From Oscillibacter sp. PC13 (GTDB lineage: Bacteria; Bacillota; Clostridia; Oscillospirales; Oscillospiraceae): a stretch of DNA of 54,813 nt. Of this stretch, positions 1 to 7,222 are shown one piece after another (positions within the stretch are counted from its first letter, which is position 1; every line of letters begins with the position of its first letter). Made by a program: the position numbers and the translations under genes. The stretch is taken from the NCBI RefSeq assembly GCF_900115635.1, contig NZ_FOXE01000022.1, forward strand, positions 1-54,813. Reading direction: 5' to 3'. The notes beneath the pieces were generated by a model, which did no database searches, was not told the DNA's origin, and saw nothing but the letters and a program-made list of their open reading frames with translations.

Positions 1-98
1 CGCTTTTCTGGTGATTTCTCACCATCCAAGCTTACGTCTGGTGCTTTCTTTTCGTTACGTTGTTTAATTTACAAGGTACACGCCTCTCCCGGCGGGTG
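1..98 (-). other. Leader of an outgoing (probable rRNA) operon
   Basis: Reading leftward from the P2 promoter, this stretch has no ORF. It carries a tract (about 37-78) that reads on the minus strand as ACCTTGTAAATTAAACAACG, resembling the leader motif that precedes 16S or 23S rRNA in many Firmicutes. The rRNA itself would lie beyond the left edge. That this is an rRNA operon is inferred from the tandem promoters and the leader; a tRNA cluster is the alternative. Confidence 0.45.
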
Positions 99-104
99 GA
101 AATT

Positions 105-133
105 ACTTTACCACAAAAAGCGCGCTTTGTCAA
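105..133 (-). promoter_or_regulatory. Promoter P2 of outgoing operon
   Basis: On the minus strand TTGACA (133-128) is followed by a 17-base spacer and TAAAGT (110-105). The start would fall near 98 and transcription leaves the window to the left. Confidence 0.6.
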
Positions 134-199
134 CACTATTCTTCAACATTTTGTCTTTCATGTGTTGACCGCGTTGGCTTCGTGCCGGACAGCTTGTTA

Positions 200-228
200 A
201 GAATACCAGAGGCCTCGACAAAAGTCAA
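200..228 (-). promoter_or_regulatory. Promoter P1 of outgoing operon
   Basis: On the minus strand TTGACT (228-223), 17-base spacer, TATTCT (205-200). It sits 95 bp upstream of P2 and points the same way; paired sigma-A promoters of this kind are typical of rRNA operons. Confidence 0.5.
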
Positions 229-445
229 CCCTCTTTTTATGGGTTTGTGGAGTTTTTCTTTCCGTCTTCTATTTTTTCCCAATAAAAGGAATTTATGCGG
301 CTCATTTCCTAATAAAATTTATATTTATCATAAGTTGTCCTTATTAATTTGCAATCTTTTACTGGTTCTTTTCGTCATTTTTACTTTCTGTTGTTATGTA
401 AAGCAATTATGGCCTATCATCTGTAGACAGACCACAGCTGCTTCT

Positions 446-1798
446 TCAGCCCTTTTTATGTTCTTTCCATAGTTGGTCAGCAACGACTGCCCATTTTTCT
501 GCCTGCTCTTTGCATTTATCAGACAGTTTATGGACATCTTCCGGAGCCTCCAGATCTGTGGACGTTGCTCCCGAAGCATCTACCATGCCGCTGAGACAGC
601 CTGGATTATCCAAGAGCGGACAAGGACGCAGATGGTTTTGGTTGAAGGGCTGATTGTTGTGGTAGGCCATGAACAGTGGAGATTGATATGCTTCCAGTAG
701 TGTCTTGGTACGGATATTGGAGTCGGAATAGTGGATAAATGCACAGGGCTCTATATCGCCTCCAGCATTGATGTGGCAGTAGCACCTGCCTCCCGCAATA
801 CAGCCGCCTACAAATTCTCCGTCGTTCCAAAAGTCCATGGTGAACAGCGGCTTCGTCTGACGGAACCTTCGAATTTGATGATACATGTATTCCCGCTGTT
901 CGGCTGTGGCCATCAGCTCCGGCACCGCAGCTTTTCCAACCGGCATATAGGTAAAGAACCAAGCGAACTTGGCCCCCCATTCCACCATAGCATCAAAATA
1001 TTTCTCACTGCCGATTATCCGGTAGTTTTGGCTGGTATAGCAGCAGGAAACACCGAATGGCAGCTTGTGCTGCCGCAGAATCTTCATTCCCTTTCGCAGT
1101 TTGGCAAAGGTCCCCTCTCCCCTGCGGAAGTCCGTATCTGCTTCAAATCCCTCTACAGAAATTGCCGGTATCAAATTTTTTATCCGCAGCATCTCCTTTG
1201 CAAAGGCCTCGTCAATCAGGGTACCATTTGTGAACGCCAGAAATGCACAGTCGGAATGCTTGTTGCATAGAGCAATGACGTCTGCCTTCCGGACTAGGGG
1301 CTCGCCTCCAGAAAAAATGTAGAAGTACGTCCCCAGCGCCTTTCCCTGCTCTATAATGGCATCCAGTTCATCAAACGTCAGATTCAGTTTATTTCCATAT
1401 TCCGCCGCCCAGCAGCCGGTGCAGTGGAGGTTACAGGCACTGGTCGGATCCAGCAGAATTGCCCAAGGAATGTTGCATCCATATTTCTTACGATTCTTCG
1501 TCAGCTTTGGGTTTGCAAGCAAATTTCCGTTGATGACGAAATTGGTAAATAATGTCTTGCGCACCTCATCGTCCACATCCTCCCATAGGCTGGAAGCCAA
1601 ACGAAACCAGTTGGAACTTGGATCCTGTGCAAATTTTTGGATGGTGGGTATTTGTCTGGCAATTCCCCCCTCTTTATCCAGTTTCTCCAGCCAGTCTGCC
1701 AGCTTTGGGATGTTTTGCTCCGGGTCTTTATCTAAGAATTCATATGCTTTTGCCATGCTGGTGCGCTTGATCATATCCGAGAGATCCACAGCCCTCAT
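446..1798 (-). CDS. Radical SAM protein
   Basis: A 450-residue protein with the radical SAM cluster motif CNLHCTGC near residue 118, followed by an SGGEPL motif (about 163-168), the usual SAM-binding turn. Further cysteines in the C-terminal third (GGCIAGGRCYC near 335 and CPLLDNPGC near 395) suggest one or more auxiliary iron-sulfur clusters. Substrate unknown; it resembles the large group of uncharacterised anaerobe radical SAM enzymes. The ATG start has AGGAG directly abutting it, so a GTG three codons later, with better spacing, could be the true start. It stands alone, and the DegV terminator lies just upstream. Confidence 0.8.
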   Translation of the reverse strand: MRAVDLSDMIKRTSMAKAYEFLDKDPEQNIPKLADWLEKLDKEGGIARQIPTIQKFAQDPSSNWFRLASSLWEDVDDEVRKTLFTNFVINGNLLANPKLTKNRKKYGCNIPWAILLDPTSACNLHCTGCWAAEYGNKLNLTFDELDAIIEQGKALGTYFYIFSGGEPLVRKADVIALCNKHSDCAFLAFTNGTLIDEAFAKEMLRIKNLIPAISVEGFEADTDFRRGEGTFAKLRKGMKILRQHKLPFGVSCCYTSQNYRIIGSEKYFDAMVEWGAKFAWFFTYMPVGKAAVPELMATAEQREYMYHQIRRFRQTKPLFTMDFWNDGEFVGGCIAGGRCYCHINAGGDIEPCAFIHYSDSNIRTKTLLEAYQSPLFMAYHNNQPFNQNHLRPCPLLDNPGCLSGMVDASGATSTDLEAPEDVHKLSDKCKEQAEKWAVVADQLWKEHKKG

Positions 1799-1848
1799 CT
1801 CCTTTTTTCATCATCTATATCATATCGGGCCGTTTCTGTTATTGATAT

Positions 1849-1886
1849 AAACAAAAAAACATCCGTGTCTAAAGTTTAGACACGGA
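1849..1886 (-). terminator. Terminator of the degV gene
   Basis: A 12-bp perfect stem (1862-1873 with 1875-1886), followed on the minus strand by a T-rich run (positions 1860-1848). It lies between degV and the radical SAM gene, so the two are separately transcribed. Confidence 0.8.
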
Positions 1887-1912
1887 CGCAGCTCTGTCAA
1901 AAAAGCGAAATT

Positions 1913-2779
1913 TCAGCGGTGCTTCGCTGTGAAGAAAAGTGCCATTAACCCAGGTCCGGTGTGGGCGCCGATAATGGGGCCCACATCCGTAATAAATGTC
2001 TCCTTAGGATGGAAGCTTTCCTGTATAGCTTCCCGCAGGGACTCCGCCTCCTCCCGGCAGCAGGTGTGGCAGACAAAGACCGCCTCCTGTTCCGGGAGGG
2101 CGGTCTCTTCCATATGCTGAAATAAGGTTTGAACAGCCGCCTTGCGTCCACGCACCTTTTCTGCTGGGATCAAGTGCCCTTCGTCGTCCACATGGAGTAC
2201 CGGCTTGATGTTCAGCATCGTACCCACAGCAGCGGCTGTCGGAGATACCCGCCCTCCACGCTTCAAATAGGCCAAATCGTCAACTGTAAACCAGTGTCCG
2301 ATATGGAGCTTTCTCTCTTCTGCAAAATCCTGGACTTCCTCAATCGATGCGCCAGTCTGCCGTCTTCTTCCGGCCAAATAGACCAGCAGCCCCTGTCCGC
2401 CGGACGCTGCCAACGTATCCACCGTGTAGATTTTCCGCTCCGGATATTTTTCCCGCAGTTCCTCCGCAGCAATGGCACAGGCATCCCTTGTGCTGGAAAG
2501 TCCAGAGGAAAAGCACAGGAACAGCACGTCTTCCCCATTCCTCAGGTGTGCCTCCATTCCATCGGACAGCTCTGCCACATTGGCTGCCGCCGTGACTGCA
2601 ACTGCGCCGGCCCGCATCCGATCATAAAATTCAGCAATGGGAAATGCCCGGCCATCCGGGTAGTGAGGGTAGTTTTTTCCATCTATGGTGAAAGACAACG
2701 GCAGTACCTCCACACCGGCCCGTTCCACCAGTTCGGGTGTCAAATCACAGGAGGACTCCGTTAAAATCACATACGGCAT
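1913..2779 (-). CDS. DegV family fatty-acid-binding protein
   Basis: A 288-residue DegV/EDD-fold protein. It begins with the characteristic TESSCDLTPELVE strand-loop and contains FLCFSSGLSSTRDACAIA (about 90-107), the loop that binds the fatty-acid carboxylate in FakB-type proteins. FakB proteins present fatty acids to the kinase FakA; no fakA is nearby. The ATG at 2779 is preferred over the ATG three codons earlier because AAGGAG lies nine bases before it, and DegV proteins normally start just before the first beta strand. Single gene with its own terminator. Confidence 0.88.
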   Translation of the reverse strand: MPYVILTESSCDLTPELVERAGVEVLPLSFTIDGKNYPHYPDGRAFPIAEFYDRMRAGAVAVTAAANVAELSDGMEAHLRNGEDVLFLCFSSGLSSTRDACAIAAEELREKYPERKIYTVDTLAASGGQGLLVYLAGRRRQTGASIEEVQDFAEERKLHIGHWFTVDDLAYLKRGGRVSPTAAAVGTMLNIKPVLHVDDEGHLIPAEKVRGRKAAVQTLFQHMEETALPEQEAVFVCHTCCREEAESLREAIQESFHPKETFITDVGPIIGAHTGPGLMALFFTAKHR

Positions 2780-2904
2780 CTTTCGCATTCTCCTTCCAAG
2801 CCTATGTTAAAGCAGAAAAATCCCGCTTTAAAATAATTTCGATTATCATAGCACGAATTTTCCATTCTTTCCATATGCAATTTTCACAATCATCTTTTTC
2901 ACAT

Positions 2905-2930
2905 AAAAAAGAGGCGATCGCCTCTTTTTT
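2905..2930 (-). terminator. Terminator of the TetR gene
   Basis: Self-complementary stem GAGGCGATCGCCTC flanked by six A and six T, so it can work in both directions. It lies directly after the TetR stop codon. Confidence 0.8.
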
Positions 2931-2931
2931 A

Positions 2932-3507
2932 TCAGGTATTCCGTCTTTTTTCAAGGTTATTCAGCATAAAGCAGAAACTTCCGTCCGTGGCGGCAAACAG
3001 CTTTTTCAACCGTTCTTCCGTCCCCTGCATCTCCATCCGCCGCCCGATCCACTCCATGACGATTCCTGCTGCCATCAACGTGTACATATCTGCAAGAAAA
3101 TCAACATCCTCTTCCTGCGGAGGTCTGTCCAAATCTTTCGCTTCCCTTTGGACAATCTGTAGGATATAGGGGCGCAGCAGTTTTTTCAGATAGTCTGCCA
3201 CCACTTCATGGCTGACAGAGTTATACGCATTTAAAATCAAATTGCGGTTTTGCTGGATGTACATGATCACAGACCGTATTCCGACTTTCCAGTCGCTGTA
3301 ATCCAACTCCGCAGAGAGGATATTTTCTGCGTCATCTTGAATAATCCACTCCGTCAAATCGTAAATATCGTGAAAATGATAGTAAAATGTCTGCCGGTTT
3401 ACACCGCAGTCCTCCACAATATCCTTGACTGTGATTTTATCAAGGCCGCGTTTGGACAGCAGTTTTTTCAGTGATTTCGCCAGTGCCCGCTTCGTGGTCA
3501 AAGACAT
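2932..3507 (-). CDS. TetR/AcrR family regulator (DhaS-like)
   Basis: A 191-residue regulator. The N-terminal helix-turn-helix is clear: KITVKDIVEDCGVNRQTFYYHF (about 24-45), the conserved TetR recognition helix. The C-terminal ligand domain is of the DhaS-like class seen in Firmicutes. Neighbours on both sides have their own signals, so the target is not obvious; auto-regulation is possible because an extended -10-like TGCTATACT followed by the palindrome ACTAGT lies just upstream (about 3530-3550). Ligand unknown. Confidence 0.85.
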   Translation of the reverse strand: MSLTTKRALAKSLKKLLSKRGLDKITVKDIVEDCGVNRQTFYYHFHDIYDLTEWIIQDDAENILSAELDYSDWKVGIRSVIMYIQQNRNLILNAYNSVSHEVVADYLKKLLRPYILQIVQREAKDLDRPPQEEDVDFLADMYTLMAAGIVMEWIGRRMEMQGTEERLKKLFAATDGSFCFMLNNLEKRRNT

Positions 3508-3596
3508 GTCCTTCCCGTCCTTTTCTTGATAATGCTACTAGTATAGCACAATTTAATATGAAAAGAAATGCCATTTTTCGTGGGAGGAATTTGAAG

Positions 3597-3623
3597 GGGC
3601 GCGGAACCCCTCTCCGCGCCCCT
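3597..3623 (-). terminator. Possible hairpin terminator after dpaB
   Basis: A GC-rich stem (GGGGCGCGGA paired with TCCGCGCCCC) lies five bases past the dpaB stop. The following tract is only weakly T-rich, so efficiency is uncertain. Confidence 0.45.
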
Positions 3624-3627
3624 CTTT

Positions 3628-4203
3628 TCACCGAAGCAGAATCGGCTGAATTTGTTCACCCCGGATGGCGGCATCCACTGTCTCCGGAATTTTGGTGAAA
3701 TCCGCCACCAATGAACATGGTTTTCCCTGGGCATTGTCCTGTCCGAAGGGAACAAAGTAGTAGTTCTTCCGTACCAGCAGTTCTCCAATGTTCTTTGCGC
3801 CTGCTGACAGTCCGTCGTTGCTGGCCATGGCGATGACCACCGGCCTGCCGTTTCGAAGATGGGCCTTGGCCGCCATGGTAACGGCGGTGTCTGTAATTCC
3901 AGCCGCCAGCTTTGCAATGGTATTGCCAGTTGCCGGCGCAATCACCAACACATCCAGCAATGATTTGGGGCCAATCGGCTCCACCGCCGGAATATCGCAC
4001 AGCACCTCATGCCCCGTCAAATCCTCCAACCGCTCCAGCAAATCATCAGACGTGCCGAATCGGGTGTCTGTGAAGGCGGAAATTTCTGAGACAATTGGAA
4101 TGACCGTCTCGTAAATCTCCACCAGCTCCTCCAGTTCTTTTAGAACCTGTGCGTGTGTACAAAAGGACCCGCAAACTGCAAATCCGACCCGTTCTTTCCT
4201 CAC
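3628..4203 (-). CDS. dpaB: Dipicolinate synthase subunit B
   Basis: A 191-residue flavoprotein of the HFCD/DpaB (SpoVFB) family. With DpaA it makes dipicolinic acid from 4-hydroxy-tetrahydrodipicolinate in the mother cell; the product fills the spore core with calcium. Visible motifs are GFAVCGSFCTHAQV at the N-terminus and VIAPATGNTIAKLAAGITDTAV (about 87-108), the flavin-binding loop of the family. The start ATG overlaps the dpaA stop by four bases, implying translational coupling. The length matches the family norm of about 200 residues. It marks the host as spore-forming. Confidence 0.95.
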   Translation of the reverse strand: MRKERVGFAVCGSFCTHAQVLKELEELVEIYETVIPIVSEISAFTDTRFGTSDDLLERLEDLTGHEVLCDIPAVEPIGPKSLLDVLVIAPATGNTIAKLAAGITDTAVTMAAKAHLRNGRPVVIAMASNDGLSAGAKNIGELLVRKNYYFVPFGQDNAQGKPCSLVADFTKIPETVDAAIRGEQIQPILLR

Positions 4204-5051
4204 GCTGGGTCACCTCGTTCTTCCAAGATGTAATCAACCGCGTCCCGGATGACGGCTGCCGCCGTATAAGGTACCAGACGGCCAGGCAGCGATCTGGCCC
4301 ATACATTGGCCAATCCCAGCCGCTCTGCCGCCACCAGATCCATGCCCTGCACAGATGCCAAATCCACCAGCAGGCACTCCTTGGGCAGCTGCGGAAGCAG
4401 CCTCTCATCCAGAACCATTGAGGGGACCGTGTTGAATACGGTGCCGAAGGAATTCAAATGGCCGTCCAATCTGCTGGTTTCCAATGCCTGCCAGCCATAG
4501 GCACGGATCCAGGCAAGATCGCCGGGCTTCCTTGCAGTGGCAGTGACGCGGGCGCCCAGGCCATGCAGGCGGTTGCTCAGCAGCTTTCCTATGCGGCCAA
4601 AGCCCAGTACCAGGCAGTCCATCCCCAGCAGCGACCGGTCCAGGTGTTCCATGGCCACCTGAACGGCCGCTTCTGCGGTGGCCGCCGCATTGGCTACTGT
4701 CAGCTCCTCCCGGAGGAAATAGTCCTCCAGATGGAGTCCACAGGCCTCTGCCTCCCGCTGCTGTGCAGGTTTTACCTGTCCCGCCAGCAGCAGCTGTCCT
4801 GAATGAAACTTCCGGAACAGATCCATGGTCGGTACAGGTGTCTCCTGGCAATTCAGCACACTGTCTCCCTTGCAGAGCGGCAGCGGCAAAATGACCACGT
4901 CCGCCGTAGCCGCCCGTTCCAGCGAGGTCTCGCCGCCCGGCTTCCAGGCCTCCAGTCCATATGTTGAAACCGTGCGGCCATCTGCCGCCAGCAGCCGGGC
5001 CAGCTCTGCCTGGCGCCGGTCTCCGCCAATCACGCCAAAGGTCTTTTTCAT
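4200..5051 (-). CDS. dpaA: Dipicolinate synthase subunit A
   Basis: A 283-residue NAD(P)-binding subunit of dipicolinate synthase (SpoVFA). The N-terminal part (FGVIGGDRRQAELARLLA) and the central Rossmann segment CLVLGFGRIGKLLSNRL (about 146-162) are characteristic. It is first in a two-gene unit with dpaB. The ATG has GAGGGGG nine bases upstream, and a sigma-K-like promoter ends 19 bases before the start, leaving a very short leader. In the known pathway the gene is active late in sporulation in the mother cell, which agrees with that promoter. Confidence 0.95.
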   Translation of the reverse strand: MKKTFGVIGGDRRQAELARLLAADGRTVSTYGLEAWKPGGETSLERAATADVVILPLPLCKGDSVLNCQETPVPTMDLFRKFHSGQLLLAGQVKPAQQREAEACGLHLEDYFLREELTVANAAATAEAAVQVAMEHLDRSLLGMDCLVLGFGRIGKLLSNRLHGLGARVTATARKPGDLAWIRAYGWQALETSRLDGHLNSFGTVFNTVPSMVLDERLLPQLPKECLLVDLASVQGMDLVAAERLGLANVWARSLPGRLVPYTAAAVIRDAVDYILEERGDPA

Positions 5052-5070
5052 TCGGCATTCCCCCTCGCAC

Positions 5071-5099
5071 TATGGTATGGCAAAGACACCGGATGGGTG
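5071..5099 (-). promoter_or_regulatory. Sigma-K-type promoter of dpaAB
   Basis: On the minus strand CACC (5099-5096), a 16-base spacer, then CATACCATA (5079-5071). This agrees fully with the recalled sigma-K consensus mACm-N16-CATAnnnTA. Position and orientation fit mother-cell expression of dipicolinate synthase. Confidence 0.7.
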
Positions 5100-5100
5100 A

Positions 5101-5129
5101 TTGCCTTTCCATGCGGACTGTGATAGCAT
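5101..5129 (+). promoter_or_regulatory. Possible promoter of the HAD gene
   Basis: TTGCCT, 17-base spacer, TAGCAT, on the strand opposite the dpaA promoter and directly adjoining it. The match to sigma-A is moderate. Confidence 0.4.
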
Positions 5130-5163
5130 AGAACCACGAAATCACCCGAAAGGAACTGCTTTC

Positions 5164-5847
5164 ATGAAATATCCATACCTGCTTTTTGACGCAGACGACA
5201 CCCTGTTTGACTTTCCCAGGGCAGACGCTGAGGCATTTGCCGCAATGTGCCGCCTCCACGATGTGGCGGATACGGCAGAAAACCGAAACCTGTATCATAC
5301 AATTAATCTGGAGTTATGGGCCGCGTTTGATCGCCGCGAGGTCTCCAAAGAATTTGTCACACTGGAGCGGTATGTCCGCTTCTTTCGAGAGTTGGGTCTG
5401 TCGCGGGATGCTGCCCAGGCCAACCGGGACTATCTGTCCGCCCTTGGCAGGTGCGCCTTCCCGCTGCCCCACGCGGAGGAGGTCTGCAGTTCCCTTGTCT
5501 CACGGGGACATCGTCTGTATATCGTCACCAACGCCGTGGCTTCCGTCCAGCGGAGCCGTTTGCAGGGCAGCGTATTTGCAGATCTGATCTCCTGCGCCTT
5601 TATTTCCGAGGAGGCCGGCGCCGCCAAGCCGGACAAGGCATATTTTGATTATGTACGCGCCGCTGTTCCGGGCATCACAGCGGAAAACTGTCTGGTCATC
5701 GGCGATTCCCAGGCGACGGATATGCAGGGGGCCAACAACGCGGGACTTCCCTGCTGCTGGTTCAACCCCTCCGGCAGCCAGCGGCGGGCGGATCTTCGCA
5801 TCAACTATGAAATACAGGATCTGCGCCAGCTTCTGGACATCGTATGA
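5164..5847 (+). CDS. YjjG-type HAD hydrolase (nucleotidase-like)
   Basis: A 227-residue HAD phosphatase of the YjjG/YfnB type; the family member YjjG is a house-cleaning 5'-nucleotidase. Motif I is DADDTLFDF (10-18), motif II VTNA, motif III lysine AAKPDKAYFD, and motif IV GDSQATDMQGANNAG, all intact. The cap domain lies between motifs I and II. The ATG at 5164 follows AAAGGAACTGCTTTC; an upstream in-frame codon lacks this site. It is divergent from dpaA and ends before a hairpin that serves the convergent gene. Exact substrate unknown. Confidence 0.85.
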   Translation: MKYPYLLFDADDTLFDFPRADAEAFAAMCRLHDVADTAENRNLYHTINLELWAAFDRREVSKEFVTLERYVRFFRELGLSRDAAQANRDYLSALGRCAFPLPHAEEVCSSLVSRGHRLYIVTNAVASVQRSRLQGSVFADLISCAFISEEAGAAKPDKAYFDYVRAAVPGITAENCLVIGDSQATDMQGANNAGLPCCWFNPSGSQRRADLRINYEIQDLRQLLDIV

Positions 5848-5853
5848 TCATCA

Positions 5854-5896
5854 AATGAAAAAAGCACCGGCCGCCGGGAGACACTCCCGGCGGCCG
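5854..5896 (-). terminator. Terminator of the 5906-7201 gene
   Basis: A 12-bp stem (CGGCCGCCGGGA with TCCCGGCGGCCG, 5868-5896), followed on the minus strand by GTGCTTTTTTC. Convergent with the HAD gene stop. Confidence 0.75.
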
Positions 5897-5905
5897 ATGT
5901 TGGCT

Positions 5906-7201
5906 TCAAATCGCTCCCTGTTCCGTTTTCCAGGCGGTCGCCATCCGGCGAACCGCCGCCTCCGTAGCCTCCCGGCTGTCCAGGGCCAGCAAGTCCCCGA
6001 ACGGGTAATACCGCAGTTCCAGCCCCGGGATGTCAGACTGGAACACCCCGTTCTCCGTACTCAGAAGAACCGTGCTGTCCGCAAGATACGTCCGGATCTC
6101 CCACAAAAAGTCTGCAATCGTTTCAGCATCAAAACCACTGTGATGCGGCGCGCCGAAGCTGGTATCAAACTCCACACGGTTTTCCCGGAGAAGAATCTCC
6201 TCCCCGGCGGCATCCAGGGAAAACAGCTGATAGGCATACGACGCCATTCCCTGGAACATCGCAGGCTGGTACCGCAGCAAATAGTCCTGCCCGTCCACCG
6301 TACAGGCGGCAATTGTATTCCAGCCGACGTGACTCAGAGCTGCCTCTTCCGACCAGAGGATGGTACCGTCCTGACGCTTCAGCAGCAACTCATCCCAGCT
6401 GCCCAAATTCTGATGATTCGTATCCGGCATTCCTCCCCACAGAAGGACAACCTCCGCCGTCTCCGGCACACCGTCATGGTCAAAATCCCAGGATTTCGGC
6501 AATGGCTCCGTGGTCTGCTCCATGGTGCTGCCGGTGAGCGATCCATCCTCCATCCGGAAAAAGCAGCGGTAAACACGCTGCCCCTCCCCGTCGCCGCCCC
6601 GCCCCACGGTCAGCTCAAGCGTGTTCTCATCCCGCCACACGCCCCAGTCCTCCGGCAGGAAGATGTACTCCGGGATGGGGACGCCATCTGGCAGAGCGAA
6701 GTCCCAACTGCTCCAGTTTTCTGTTTCAAAAACCTTGACGGCTCCCCACGTCCGCGCGCCATAGGCCAAAGCCAAATACCGGCTGTCCGGGGACCACAGC
6801 ACAGACTGGGTCACATACCCCATGTCCTTCCACACCGCCGTGCCGGTCTCCGTGTCTGCAATTTCCAGCCGCTCCGGCAGGCGGACGCCGTTGATGTAGG
6901 TGTCGCTCTTCCCAACCGTCCGGGCTTCGAATCTGCCGTCAGGGGAAAGGCTTTCCCCCGTAAGCTCCGCCACCGGTGCAGCATCCAGCAGAGCCTGATA
7001 CGCCGCCTCCGCATCCCGCGCCGCCCTGTTCTTCTGAAGCTGCGCGGCGGCAATCACCAAAATCGTCACCATCAGCAGGGCCAAACCGCCCCAAAGCCGC
7101 TGTCTGTTCAAAAAAACCCGCCCCTCTCCTGCCGCTCTCAGCAACAGGATAGGGGCGGTGTCTTTTTTTGTCAACCGCATTTCTGTGACAAACGGCAACA
7201 A
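5906..7201 (-). CDS. Membrane-anchored beta-propeller-like hypothetical protein
   Basis: A protein of up to 431 residues, not recognised as a named family. One transmembrane helix (about residues 38-55, LWGGLALLMVTILVIAAAQL) is followed by a large outside domain. That domain has TolB/WD-like stretches (LSPDGRFEARTVG, VLWSPDSRYLALAYG) and a calcium-loop-like DFDHDGVPETAEVVLL, so a secreted beta-propeller sensor or scaffold is a reasonable structural guess. The start is unclear: the longest form begins with TTG, an ATG seven codons later has no good ribosome site. It follows the ABC-F gene by 21 bases and may be cotranscribed with it. Confidence 0.65.
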   Translation of the reverse strand: MLPFVTEMRLTKKDTAPILLLRAAGEGRVFLNRQRLWGGLALLMVTILVIAAAQLQKNRAARDAEAAYQALLDAAPVAELTGESLSPDGRFEARTVGKSDTYINGVRLPERLEIADTETGTAVWKDMGYVTQSVLWSPDSRYLALAYGARTWGAVKVFETENWSSWDFALPDGVPIPEYIFLPEDWGVWRDENTLELTVGRGGDGEGQRVYRCFFRMEDGSLTGSTMEQTTEPLPKSWDFDHDGVPETAEVVLLWGGMPDTNHQNLGSWDELLLKRQDGTILWSEEAALSHVGWNTIAACTVDGQDYLLRYQPAMFQGMASYAYQLFSLDAAGEEILLRENRVEFDTSFGAPHHSGFDAETIADFLWEIRTYLADSTVLLSTENGVFQSDIPGLELRYYPFGDLLALDSREATEAAVRRMATAWKTEQGAI

Positions 7202-7222
7202 AGCGGAAACGGCGGCGAGTCC

